Part shown: one piece after another, positions 16,492 to 24,441 of the stretch | Numbering within the stretch: position 1 is the stretch's first letter | Layout of the letters: each line of letters starts with the position of its first letter | Source of the DNA: Verrucomicrobiales bacterium | Lineage (GTDB): Bacteria > Verrucomicrobiota > Verrucomicrobiia > Verrucomicrobiales > DEV007 | Length of the DNA stretch: 32,348 nt | Reading direction: 5' to 3' | Assembly: GCA_028280355.1 (NCBI GenBank) | Contig: JANQMB010000127.1 | Span: 1 to 32,348 of the forward strand | Notes under the pieces: generated by a model | What the model was told of the DNA's origin: nothing | The model's input: the letters and a program-made list of their open reading frames with translations, nothing else | Databases searched by the model: none | Made by a program: the position numbers and the translations under genes

Positions 16492-16660
16492 GGTGTGGCC
16501 CGGTTACCTGTTGATGCCACCGCGCTCAACATGTCGGATAGGCCCTGCCCCCGTGACGGGTGCAGCCCACGAAAACACCGGGGCACGCCTCTTAACTTTA
16601 CTGACAGGGCGGCGCCCGATGCGCGGGCTCAGCCATACTGTCTAGCTCAAGAAACACCTT
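16492..16660 (-). mobile_element. Possible relic left end of the IS110-family element
   Basis: This non-coding stretch lies immediately upstream of the transposase fragment on its strand. In IS110-group elements that position encodes the bridge RNA that guides target choice. The sequence includes a compact CCCGT-G-ACGGG hairpin near 16550 and G/C-rich arms around 16610-16635. The outer boundary cannot be placed because the other end of the element is missing. The assignment is by position only. Confidence 0.3.
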
Positions 16661-16682
16661 TTAAGTGGCGCGTCAGAGCAAA

Positions 16683-16710
16683 TTGCGCTTCCGATAGTTA
16701 CGGCTATTGT
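16683..16710 (+). promoter_or_regulatory. Candidate promoter of the toxin-antitoxin pair
   Basis: TTGCGC (16683-16688) and TATTGT (16705-16710) are separated by 16 nt. The palindrome ATCATGAT overlaps the antitoxin start codon at 16716, and ATAG...CTAT arms lie within the spacer. Autoregulating antitoxins often bind such sites, but the evidence here is weak. Confidence 0.3.
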
Positions 16711-16715
16711 GAATC

Positions 16716-16925
16716 ATGATCGCCGAGAAGTTTCCGGGCATTGAATCTCTCCCGAATGAGGAGAAGCGCCTCCTCGTAAGCGAGTTGTGCGAGAGCCTTG
16801 CCTCTCCGGATAGCGTCAATCCAGCAATCGTCCGTATTCTCGAGGAGCGCTGGGCTGACCATGAGGCAGATCCGGCTGGCGCCATGACCCTCGAAGACTT
16901 TCGGAAGCGGATTGGCGTAGCGTGA
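16716..16925 (+). CDS. Antitoxin, addiction-module component family
   Basis: 69 residues. The sequence has the helical pattern of the small addiction-module antitoxins that pair with RelE/ParE toxins: LPNEEKRLLVSELCESL in the N-terminal half and ILEERWADHEADP followed by TLEDFRKRIG at the C-terminus, the part that usually wraps the toxin. It would bind and neutralise the product of the next gene in the cytoplasm. The stop TGA overlaps the toxin start (GTGA), the standard arrangement that keeps antitoxin production ahead of toxin. Confidence 0.82.
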   Translation: MIAEKFPGIESLPNEEKRLLVSELCESLASPDSVNPAIVRILEERWADHEADPAGAMTLEDFRKRIGVA

Positions 16926-17200
16926 CTGAGGTCATCCTACTGCAGGCCGCTCAGACTGACCTGCTTGAGATCTATTCGCGCTTCGGCGAGGCCGCATACC
17001 ATGCGATCGATGCGGATCTTGAGGTCATCCGCCTAAACCCGAGGGCAGGCGCAAAGTACCACGGCGAGTTTCGTAGGAAGGTCGTTCCCGACACACCTTT
17101 CGGAGTGTTTTATAGGCGGGCCGGAGAGAGGATTATGGTCTCGTTCATTCTCGACCTAAGGCAGGATCCCGAAGCCATCGAGCAACGCCTGCGCAGCTGA
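16922..17200 (+). CDS. RelE/ParE-family toxin
   Basis: 92 residues from GTG 16922. The fold signature is clear: an N-terminal strand and helix (VILLQAAQTDLLEIYSRFGE), LNPRAGAKYHGEFRRKVV in the centre, and the strand pair FGVFYRRAGERIMVSFILDLRQDPEAI. RelE-type members cut mRNA on the ribosome and ParE-type members poison gyrase; the missing C-terminal Tyr/Lys/Arg RNase set and the FGVFYR strand favour ParE-like, but this is not decisive. It is the last gene of the AT-richer island. Confidence 0.82.
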   Translation: MTEVILLQAAQTDLLEIYSRFGEAAYHAIDADLEVIRLNPRAGAKYHGEFRRKVVPDTPFGVFYRRAGERIMVSFILDLRQDPEAIEQRLRS

Positions 17201-17319
17201 CGGATTCAGGAGTGAAGTGCAACGTTTGGGAGTTTGGGGTGTCGCTTTGCCCCTTGTCCGATGTTCACTCGGCTTAAGGTGGAGGCGGGAGACGGCGCCC
17301 GTCGCGCCCTCTGGCTCGA

Positions 17320-18537
17320 CTAAAACGACAACCTGACCCCACCCAGGATGGTCCAACCGTTGTAGTTGCCGCCGTTGTCGTTGGGGTCGTTCATGTCGGC
17401 ATATTCGACGCCGGTCATGAACTTCAGCTTGTTGCCGCGCAGGTACCAGTTGAGGCCGCCGTAGAGGGAGTGGTAGCGGTCGCCGCGGCCGTCGCCGACG
17501 GCGCCGGAGGCGGTCTCGTATCGGTCCCTGAGCATCAGCATGTCGCCCCCCGAGTGCGCGTAGTGGTATCGGAACACCAGCTGGAGCTTGTCGGGGACGA
17601 GGTCGATCGAGGGGGTCAGGGTCACGCCGAAGGCGTCGTCGCCGCCGTCGGCCCCGGTCGCGTAGATCACCTCGCCGGTCAGCCGGCCGCCGCCGAGCTT
17701 GCCCGAGACGCTGGTGGCGAAGGCGTGTCCGAACTCGCCCGAGGTGATCTGCCCGCTGTCGCCGTTGTACAGGTAGTCGACGCGCCAGCGCGCGTCGTCC
17801 AGCGCGTGGAACCAGTCGCCGAAATCGCGCGCCAGGTTGACCACGACGATGTCGCCCTCCGAGCTGTCGGCGCTCATGCCGATCTCGCCCTGGAACCAGC
17901 CGGCGCCGTATGCCCAGGGGCCGGCCTCGCCGCTGGCGTAGATCCCGAGCGAGTGCCGTGGCCTCAGCTGGTTGATGAGCAGCGAGCGCTCGAAGGTGAT
18001 CAGCGCGTTCGACGAGGTGCTCCACTCCTGCGACCACAGCGGTTTCTGCTGCCCGACCTTGATGCCGAAGGCGTCCCAGCGGCGCCAGGCGATCCAGTGG
18101 TTGTCGATGTTGTTCTCGTCGAACTTGAACTCGTCGCCGTCGATCTTCCAGACCGTCTGCATGGTGAAGTTCTTCAGGAACTGGATGTTCAACCCCAACC
18201 GCATCCGGCGGTGGTCCCACTCGCTGGTGTCGGCCTGGTTGGAGTCGACGTGGGCATATTGGCCGTGGTAGCGGCCGACGAACCGCAGGCGCTGCAGGAC
18301 CCGCGCGTCGGGTCGGTCGATGACCTCGGGGACCTCCCACAGCCAGTCGACGAAGCGATGGCCCAGAGGCACCTTGGCCTTCTCGTTGTCGGTGTTGGCG
18401 ACCGAGCCGCCGAGCAGGCTCGGCACGGAGATCTCGTCGTCGACGGTCTCCTCCCCGTCGGCGGCGTCGTCCTGAGCCTGGGCGGGCGCGGGGCACAAGG
18501 CAGCCGCGACCGCCATCGCGAGGGCGAGCCGGCGCAT
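17320..18537 (-). CDS. Phosphate-selective porin (OprO/OprP)-like outer-membrane protein
   Basis: 405 residues from ATG 18537; the upstream in-frame ATG 18576 would place a polar 13-residue leader before the signal peptide. Signal peptide MRRLALAMAVAAALCPAP, likely cleavage after AQA. The mature protein is a 16-18 strand barrel by alternation, with WDHRRMRLGLNIQFLKNF, LWSQEWSTSSNALITFERSL (the OprO/P-type segment) and a final GVRLSF ending in Phe. The family covers phosphate- and polyphosphate-selective channels, but in this lineage specificity is unknown. An acidic Asp/Glu-rich stretch lies just after the signal peptide. The AsmA-like gene lies upstream, same strand, 106 nt away. Confidence 0.78.
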   Translation of the reverse strand: MRRLALAMAVAAALCPAPAQAQDDAADGEETVDDEISVPSLLGGSVANTDNEKAKVPLGHRFVDWLWEVPEVIDRPDARVLQRLRFVGRYHGQYAHVDSNQADTSEWDHRRMRLGLNIQFLKNFTMQTVWKIDGDEFKFDENNIDNHWIAWRRWDAFGIKVGQQKPLWSQEWSTSSNALITFERSLLINQLRPRHSLGIYASGEAGPWAYGAGWFQGEIGMSADSSEGDIVVVNLARDFGDWFHALDDARWRVDYLYNGDSGQITSGEFGHAFATSVSGKLGGGRLTGEVIYATGADGGDDAFGVTLTPSIDLVPDKLQLVFRYHYAHSGGDMLMLRDRYETASGAVGDGRGDRYHSLYGGLNWYLRGNKLKFMTGVEYADMNDPNDNGGNYNGWTILGGVRLSF

Positions 18538-18643
18538 CCCCCCTTGGCGGCGCCCATCTGACGAACGGTTGGTCATGGCCTAGCGCCAGATTGTAGTGGA
18601 GGGTGGGCGGTCCGGCAATCTCCGGGTCCCGCGGGGCGACGCC

Positions 18644-21600
18644 TCACCTGTCCCTGTCGAAGACCCGCAGGCGGTCGCGGAACCGCTTCTTCTCCGGTTC
18701 GGGATCGCCCCCCGCCTCCTCGGTGGTGGCCTCCGCGGTGGCGCCTTCCTCCTTCGGTTTGTCGCCGACGCCGGGGATGACCCCGATCGCGGCCCCGGCG
18801 ACGTCGCCCGCCACGTCGAGGCTGCCGCCCGCCAGGTCGAGCGCCCCGCCGGCCAGCCCGCCGCTGACGTCGGCCATCTTGATCTCGGGGTCGTCGAAGG
18901 GTCCGACGACTGAGACGTCGTAGGTTCCCACGGTCGTGTTGGCCGCCAGGCCGACGAGGCCGGTCGGCCGCAGGTTGATCGTCAGGTCCTCGAAGCGCGT
19001 CTCCGCCAGGTTGACCTTGCCCTCCGGAGCCTTGATCTTTACCGACGAGGCGAACAGTTCGACCTGCGCCGGGTCGAGCACCCCGCCGGCGATCGCGAAC
19101 GGCCCGCGCGCGTATCCCTTCTCGCCCTTGCGGAACCCGAAGTTGAGGCTGTTGACCATGCCGAAGATCTTGCCGAACAGCGGGAACGCGTAGAACTCGG
19201 TGTCGGCGACATCGATGATGCCCTTGCCGTTGAGCGCGGCGAGCGAGGTGGAGCCGGTGCCCTGGAAGTTCATCGATGCGGTGCCGGGCATCTCCTCCTC
19301 GTTGCCGGCGAGGCTCGCCAGCTGTTGCAGGGAGAGGCTGTCGATCAGCAGGCCGGCCCCGAACGGCAGGCCTTCCTCGAACGGCTGCACCGCGACGTCG
19401 GCGCGGACCTGTCCGCCCAGCAGGCCGACGCGGAAGTCCTCTGTCGACACGGTGCCGCCTTTCATGGCGACGGTGCTGTGCAGGTCTTCGAAGGCGAGCG
19501 GTTTGCCGCCGAGGTCCAGGACGAAACCGTCGGCACTAGTGACCTCGGCGACCAGGTCGCTGGCGGCGAGGTCGTTGAACTTCACGCTGCCCTTGACGTC
19601 CAGGATCGGCCCCGAGGCCGAGGTCACCGTCGCCAGCGGCTCGCCGGCCGCGGCCACCAGGTTGCGGGTCAACTCGACCAGGTCGAGGTCGGATTTCAGG
19701 GACCCGATGGTGGCGGACATCGTGTCGAGGTCGATGTGGCCCTCCGCCCGCAGGCTCTTGTCGCCCTGGCCCACCTCCAGCTCGGCGATCTCGATCGCCC
19801 GGAGCCCCCCGGACCACTCCGCGTGCAGGCCCAGCAGGTCCTCCGAGTCCGACGGCTCACCGAGGAAGCGGCTCAGGCTGGAGAGCGGGAGCCCCCGGCC
19901 GGTCTTGACCGTCCCCGACATGCTGAGCTCCTCGTCGAAAGGTCGCGCCGCCAGCTCGGCGCCCACCGTGTCGCCGAGCAGCCGCACGCTCAGGTCGTCG
20001 GTCGAGACCTCCCCGTCGCGCAGGGTGAAGGTGGCCGCGAGCGCTTCGACTGCCAGGGGTTCGCGGCCGAGGTCCAGGACGCAGCCGTCGTCGATCTTGA
20101 TGCCGAGCACGAGGTCGCTGGCGGCCAGGTCGGTGTAGACCAGTTTGCCCCCCGCCTCGACCCCCGGCCCGGAGAGGTCTTTCACCACCGCCAGATTGGC
20201 GGCGACCTCCGGCGCCAGGATTCCTAACAAAGCAACCAGATCGAGGTCGGACTCCAGGGACGCGATCTGCACCTCCCCGGCGGGCAGGTCGACGGTGGCC
20301 TCGCCGCGCAGCGATCTCTCGCCCTGTGCGATCTCGAGCTCCTCGACCCGCAGGGTGTCGAGGTCGCCGCCCCAGCGCCCCGACAGCGACAGGACGTCTT
20401 GGGATTCCGGGGTGTCGCCCAGGTATCTCCCCAGCTCGGCGACCGACAGCGCCTCCCGGGTGGTGATCGTCCCAGACAGCTCGAGCGGTCTGGCGAAGGG
20501 GCGCGAGCTGGCGTCGGCGCGGAGCAGGCCGCCGCAGAAACCGATCTGCAGGTCCTGCGCCTTCAGTTCGTCACCCGCGAAGGCGAGCTGGGTCGAGAGG
20601 ATGCGCAGCTCGGTCGCCCCCGTCCCGTCCCCGATCGTCAGCCCGTCCGGGAGCGCGATCTCGCCGGCCAGGTCGCTGCCGTCGCCGCCGCTCAGATCGA
20701 CCGTCCCGGCCAGCGACCACTCCGGGGGGGTCGGATAGGAGAAGGTCGCCAGGCTATCGGCGGCCTGCGGGTAGACTTCGCCCGCCAGCCTGAGCAGGTC
20801 GAGATCGCAGCGGAGTTCGCGCACCTCGAGCTGGCCGCTGTCGAGGTCTAGCGAGGCGCTGCCGCTGAGGCTGCCCTCGCGATAGGCGAGCGACAGGCCC
20901 TCGAGCTCGGCGCGCCGTGCGTCCGCGGCGAGGTCGACGCGGAGGTCGAGCCCGATTTTGTCGATGGCCACCTGGCGCCAGTCCAGCTTCTCTCCCTGGA
21001 CCGAGACCCCGGCGGCCGGCGCCCCCCCGCTGTCGGAGAACTCGACGCCGACCCGCAGCGGGGCACCCTCCCCCCCGACCTGTAGCCAGCGGGCGACATC
21101 GTCGACCGGGGAGAGGTCGAGCGCCCCGAGGTCGAGGGGTTCGGGGTCGGTCTCGCCGGCGCCGCGGTCGGGGGCGCCGCCGGCCTCCTTTTTTTTGTTG
21201 GCAACGTTTTCTAGGGAATCCCAGGCCATGGCGCCGGCGACCTCCAGCGCGATGCCCCCGTGCCTCGCTGCCAGGCCTTCGACGGCCAGGCCGGAGCTGC
21301 CGACCCATATCCGGCCCGAGGCGCCGGCCAGCGACGGGTCGGTGTCGCCGGTGAGCAACTGGACCTGCGAGCCCGCCAGGCTGATCTCGGCGCCGAGCGC
21401 TCCCGCCCTCTCGTCGAAGAAACGTGGTTTCACCGCGATGTCGCTCAGCGTGGCCAGCGGCGTCCGCCGGGCGGCGTCCCGGTACAGGGTGGCGTCGGAG
21501 AGGATAAGCCCGCGCTCGCGGGTCTGGTCGATGTCGCCGATGTCGATAAAGATCCCCCGCGCGGCGAGCTTTTTGTCGATCGTCGGCCACAGCGCGGCAA

Positions 21601-21793
21601 ACATTTTGTCGCCGGCGAAGTAGAGCGCCCCGGCGGCGGCCAGCGCGAGCGCCAGGAGGACGCATGGCACCCAGATCAGCAGCCGCTTGAGAAGCCGCCG
21701 CCCCTTCTTGCCGCGGTTCTGGGCTGGTCGCCCGCCGTCTCCCTCTCCACCGTCCTCCATCGTTTTCGTCGCCATCTCTGTTCTGCCCTCCAT
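18644..21793 (-). CDS. AsmA-like inner-membrane-anchored giant protein
   Basis: 1049 residues. A basic N-terminal tail (GKKGRRLLKRLL) precedes one transmembrane helix (~38-60); the rest lies in the periplasm. The sequence is a series of beta-rich AsmA/TamB-like repeats ending in an AsmA C-terminal-type region with GTGSTSLAALNGKGIIDV, PLFGKIFG and RFEDLTINLRPTG (~830-985). Such proteins form grooves that move or regulate lipids between membranes. Residues ~432-617 and ~618-803 are an internal duplication: SDLDLV, DLAASDLV and LDLG recur at an exact 186-residue interval. A run of eight A at codons 199-202 (21189-21196) is a potential slippage site. The Asp/Glu/Lys-rich C-terminal tail is low complexity. 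Confidence 0.75.
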   Translation of the reverse strand: MEGRTEMATKTMEDGGEGDGGRPAQNRGKKGRRLLKRLLIWVPCVLLALALAAAGALYFAGDKMFAALWPTIDKKLAARGIFIDIGDIDQTRERGLILSDATLYRDAARRTPLATLSDIAVKPRFFDERAGALGAEISLAGSQVQLLTGDTDPSLAGASGRIWVGSSGLAVEGLAARHGGIALEVAGAMAWDSLENVANKKKEAGGAPDRGAGETDPEPLDLGALDLSPVDDVARWLQVGGEGAPLRVGVEFSDSGGAPAAGVSVQGEKLDWRQVAIDKIGLDLRVDLAADARRAELEGLSLAYREGSLSGSASLDLDSGQLEVRELRCDLDLLRLAGEVYPQAADSLATFSYPTPPEWSLAGTVDLSGGDGSDLAGEIALPDGLTIGDGTGATELRILSTQLAFAGDELKAQDLQIGFCGGLLRADASSRPFARPLELSGTITTREALSVAELGRYLGDTPESQDVLSLSGRWGGDLDTLRVEELEIAQGERSLRGEATVDLPAGEVQIASLESDLDLVALLGILAPEVAANLAVVKDLSGPGVEAGGKLVYTDLAASDLVLGIKIDDGCVLDLGREPLAVEALAATFTLRDGEVSTDDLSVRLLGDTVGAELAARPFDEELSMSGTVKTGRGLPLSSLSRFLGEPSDSEDLLGLHAEWSGGLRAIEIAELEVGQGDKSLRAEGHIDLDTMSATIGSLKSDLDLVELTRNLVAAAGEPLATVTSASGPILDVKGSVKFNDLAASDLVAEVTSADGFVLDLGGKPLAFEDLHSTVAMKGGTVSTEDFRVGLLGGQVRADVAVQPFEEGLPFGAGLLIDSLSLQQLASLAGNEEEMPGTASMNFQGTGSTSLAALNGKGIIDVADTEFYAFPLFGKIFGMVNSLNFGFRKGEKGYARGPFAIAGGVLDPAQVELFASSVKIKAPEGKVNLAETRFEDLTINLRPTGLVGLAANTTVGTYDVSVVGPFDDPEIKMADVSGGLAGGALDLAGGSLDVAGDVAGAAIGVIPGVGDKPKEEGATAEATTEEAGGDPEPEKKRFRDRLRVFDRDR

Positions 21794-21840
21794 CTCTGTC
21801 GCCCCAGCTTCGCCACGCCTCCCGGCTCCCGCTTCGGGGG

Positions 21841-21872
21841 CGAGGCTACCTGTGCCAGCGAGGGTAGCCTCG
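21841..21872. repeat. 10-bp hairpin with GTAG feet upstream of the AsmA-like gene
   Basis: CGAGGCTACC (21841-21850) pairs perfectly with GGTAGCCTCG (21863-21872) around a 12-nt loop. GTAG tetranucleotides are present on both strands, as in the REP-like elements near 26.1 and 29.35 kb. It lies between the divergent AsmA-like and SMUG1 genes. It may be a repeat-family member, or a regulatory hairpin in the leader of the AsmA-like gene. Confidence 0.5.
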
Positions 21873-22022
21873 TGGCCGTGAATCCGTTTCGTTTCCAGTG
21901 TGGTCGAGGGGCGCGGGTTCGCGGGGGGAGGAAGATATCACTTTTCGGAGTTGCGGGCAATGCGAGGGGACGTCGTGGCGACGGGCGTTGACTCCCCCGG
22001 GCCCCGGTCTTAGGGCTGAGCC

Positions 22023-22751
22023 GTGTCCACCGCCAACCAACTAGCCGATGCCGCCCAGGAGCTGGGCTCCGCCGTCGACCGCCTGACCTTCTCGGAGCCC
22101 GTCCACTGTGTCTACAACCCCCTCGGCTATGCCTGGGCGGCGCACCGCGAGTACATCCGGCGGTTCGGCGACGGTCGCAAACGGGTCGTTTTCCTCGGCA
22201 TGAACCCGGGGCCGTACGGGATGGCGCAGACGGGGGTGCCCTTCGGGGAGATCCCCGCGGTGCGCGACTGGATGGGGATCGAGGAGGAGATCGCCAAGCC
22301 CGACCCCGAGCACCCGAAACGGCCGGTCGAGGGCTTCCGCTGCGCGCGCTCCGAGGTCAGCGGCCGCCGCCTGTGGGGCTTGTTCGCCGAGCGTTTCGGG
22401 ACGCCCGAGGCCTTCTTCGAGGGGCACTACGTCGCCAATTACTGTCCGCTGGTCTTCATGGAGGAATCCGGGCGCAACCGGACCCCGGACAAGCTCCCCG
22501 CCGCCGAGAAGGCGCCGATGGACGCGGCTTGTGACGCGCATCTGCGGAAGCTCTTGCTGGCCCTGCGCCCGGAGTGGGCGGTCGGGGTCGGCGCCTTCGC
22601 CGAGGGCAAACTGGCGGAGGCCGCGGCGGGCATCGACGACCCGCCGCGGGTCACCCGCGTCCTGCACCCCAGCCCGGCGAGCCCTGCGGCCAACCGGGGC
22701 TGGGGTGAGGCGGCGGTCAAACAGCTAGGGGCCGCCGGGGTCTGGGAGTGA
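22023..22751 (+). CDS. SMUG1-type uracil-DNA glycosylase
   Basis: 242 residues from GTG 22023. It removes uracil and oxidised pyrimidines from DNA to start base-excision repair. The SMUG1 active-site motif GMNPGPYGMAQTGVPFG spans residues 59-75, with Asn61 as the water-positioning residue and Met60/Met67 as in vertebrate SMUG1. The second motif HPSPASPAAN near residue 218 gives the catalytic His and the minor-groove loop. WGLFAERFG and NYCPLVFM also match. SMUG1 is best known from animals; bacterial members occur sporadically. The gene stands alone, divergent from the AsmA-like gene. Confidence 0.88.
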   Translation: MSTANQLADAAQELGSAVDRLTFSEPVHCVYNPLGYAWAAHREYIRRFGDGRKRVVFLGMNPGPYGMAQTGVPFGEIPAVRDWMGIEEEIAKPDPEHPKRPVEGFRCARSEVSGRRLWGLFAERFGTPEAFFEGHYVANYCPLVFMEESGRNRTPDKLPAAEKAPMDAACDAHLRKLLLALRPEWAVGVGAFAEGKLAEAAAGIDDPPRVTRVLHPSPASPAANRGWGEAAVKQLGAAGVWE

Positions 22752-22796
22752 GGCCGCCTGCGGCGGCGGATCTCGAAGATCGGAGGTCGGGTTTCG

Positions 22797-23840
22797 TTAG
22801 AAGCTGAACTGCCAGCCGGCGACCAGGGTCCATTCGCTGCCGAGCTGCGGGCCGTCGAGGTCGCGGTAGATCGGGAACAGGGCCTCGACGGCGAGCCGGT
22901 TGCCGGCCAGGGCACCGCCGAACTGGTAGTTGAACCCGACGCCGACGTCGAGCTGGCTGCCGCCGCGGAGGTCGGGGTCGGCGGTGGGCACGGCGCCGGC
23001 GGGGATCACCAGGTTTTTCGCCGCCCCGCTGATGTCCTCCCAGTGGCGCCCGTTGAGGCGTAGCGAGGAGCTCAGCTTTTCGGTCAGCTGGTAGGCCGCC
23101 CAGATCGAGGCGTTCACGGTGTCGCCGAGCCGGTATCCCTGGTCGTTGTCGTCCAGGTAGATGTCGCCGAGCACCTGCGCGCCCCATGAGCAGCGGTCGG
23201 CCTGGCCCAGGTAGGTGACCCCGGGTCGGATCGACCAGCTCCCCGAACCGATCTGCATGGGGTAGGGTAGCTGGGTGAGGCCCGGGCCGGGCACGACGTC
23301 CTTCTCGTCGACAGAGCCTGTGGGGAAGCCGACGCCGAGGTGCAGGTGCACGCGCTGGCGGTTCGCGTCGACGACCTTGAACAGCCCCGTCAGACTCAGG
23401 TCGCCCCAGCCTTCGGACTCGGTGCTGAAACGCGTGCCGTCGCGGCGCAGGTGGTCCATCGACAGGTAGGAGTAGGGCGCCATGAACATGAAGGTCGCCC
23501 AGTCGGTCGGGGCGTACATGGCGCCGATCATGTGCATGTGCATGTCCATCTCGGTCGGCACCACCATGTAGTCTTCGAGGACGGCCGCGTCGGAGACCGA
23601 ATCGTTGCCGTCGTAGTTCGACCGCATCGGCATGTACATGTAGCGGTAGGAGAGCATGAACTCCCCCGCCTCGTGGGTGTGGTCCCCCATGACGCCGATC
23701 GGCGCGTGGCTGTCCGGGCGTCCGGCGTCCCAGAGGTCGATCGGACTCTCCCCAGGGGCTGGCGCCGGTTCGCCGGCGCGGGTGGGGGTGGTCAGGGCGA
23801 GGCCGCACAGGGCGGCGAGGGTGGTGATGGAATGGTTCAT
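22797..23840 (-). CDS. Met/His-rich outer-membrane channel, metal-linked (phenol_MetA_deg-like fold)
   Basis: 347 residues from ATG 23840; the in-frame ATG 23891 lies before a weak leader. Signal peptide with cleavage near TRA. The N-terminal third is rich in Met and His: GVMGDHTHEAGEFMLSYRYM, MPMRSN, TEMDMHMHMIGAMYAP, FMFMAPYSYLSMDHL. This pattern marks outer-membrane proteins often found with copper-handling genes; thioether and imidazole groups are good Cu(I)/Cu(II) ligands. The remainder alternates as a beta-barrel (GWGDLSLTGLFKV, LHLGVGFPTGSVDEKD) and ends GWQFSF with terminal Phe. Role in copper binding or efflux is inference. A small CxxC protein gene lies 177 nt upstream on the same strand. 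Confidence 0.75.
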   Translation of the reverse strand: MNHSITTLAALCGLALTTPTRAGEPAPAPGESPIDLWDAGRPDSHAPIGVMGDHTHEAGEFMLSYRYMYMPMRSNYDGNDSVSDAAVLEDYMVVPTEMDMHMHMIGAMYAPTDWATFMFMAPYSYLSMDHLRRDGTRFSTESEGWGDLSLTGLFKVVDANRQRVHLHLGVGFPTGSVDEKDVVPGPGLTQLPYPMQIGSGSWSIRPGVTYLGQADRCSWGAQVLGDIYLDDNDQGYRLGDTVNASIWAAYQLTEKLSSSLRLNGRHWEDISGAAKNLVIPAGAVPTADPDLRGGSQLDVGVGFNYQFGGALAGNRLAVEALFPIYRDLDGPQLGSEWTLVAGWQFSF

Positions 23841-23865
23841 CGTATGTAAAAGAGGTGGTAGTTGA

Positions 23866-23892
23866 GATATGATTCGAATATTGTTAGTCATA
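23866..23892. promoter_or_regulatory. AT-rich palindromic stretch upstream of the Met/His-rich channel gene
   Basis: An isolated AT-rich patch in very GC-rich surroundings. It has ATTCGAAT (23872-23879) as a perfect 8-bp palindrome and TATGA (23868-23872) mirrored by TCATA (23888-23892). Its position 26-52 nt before the start codon suits a promoter with an operator, for example for a metal-responsive regulator; the boxes themselves are not convincing. Confidence 0.35.
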
Positions 23893-24017
23893 GGGCGGTT
23901 CGCCCGGGGTTGGCGCGCACGGACCTCTCGCGCCAGGAGGGTGGAGGGGGGCGGCCGCGGTGGGCTGCGGCGGGGGACGGCAGGGTCGCCGTCGTTGGGG
24001 TCGGGGATCGGGGTCCC

Positions 24018-24380
24018 TTAGGCGGATCGCGGGGGATCGCGCGGCGGGGCGAGGCAGATGCCCGAGAGCGGGGCGGGCCGGTCGTCGAGCTGGAAGCGCA
24101 CGCCGGGTGGGAAGAGCGGCACCCCCGCCGTCCCGGTCGCGGTGGCGAGGTTGAGCTTGGCGCCGGCCGCTGAGCGCGGATCCTCATTGTCCTGCTCCCG
24201 CCCCTCGGCGATGGAGAGGCACTGCTCGCAGGGTTCAGCGGCGAGGGCGGCGAGGAAGGAGCCGTCCGGTGCAACCGCCGCCATGTTCGACCAGGCGACC
24301 AGCTGCATCACGCCCCAGTGCCCGCCGGCGACGGCGAACAGAAAGACGCAGTTGAGCAGCTGTCCTACCCGGATTGACAC
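24018..24380 (-). CDS. Small membrane protein with CxxC motif (GHW-type, copper-locus associated)
   Basis: 120 residues from GTG 24380; the longer frame to 24572 overlaps a real gene on the other strand and its extra part is low-complexity. One hydrophobic helix (~7-20) is followed by GHWGVMQLVAW, then a CEQC pair and a polar linker; the C-terminus is Pro/Arg-rich (APPRDPPRSA). The GHW...QxxAW...CxxC...PPxxPPR pattern matches small proteins I recall from Verrucomicrobiota near copper transport genes, of unknown function. It sits on the same strand just upstream of the Met/His-rich channel, supporting a shared metal role. The start is uncertain. Confidence 0.55.
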   Translation of the reverse strand: MSIRVGQLLNCVFLFAVAGGHWGVMQLVAWSNMAAVAPDGSFLAALAAEPCEQCLSIAEGREQDNEDPRSAAGAKLNLATATGTAGVPLFPPGVRFQLDDRPAPLSGICLAPPRDPPRSA

Positions 24381-24441
24381 GCGGGGAGCCTGGCGGCGAA
24401 TCCGGGTGCAGGCAAGCGGAGAAGTGGCGAGGTTGGGGGCG

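Noticed and set aside
17470-18561. Plus-strand frame opposite the OprO/P-like porin
   Set aside because: Shadow of the porin; the minus-strand product has a signal peptide and terminal Phe.
24058-24441. N-terminal extension of the molybdenum-carrier-like gene
   Set aside because: It overlaps the CxxC protein gene on the other strand and has no family similarity; the conserved protein starts at ATG 24442.
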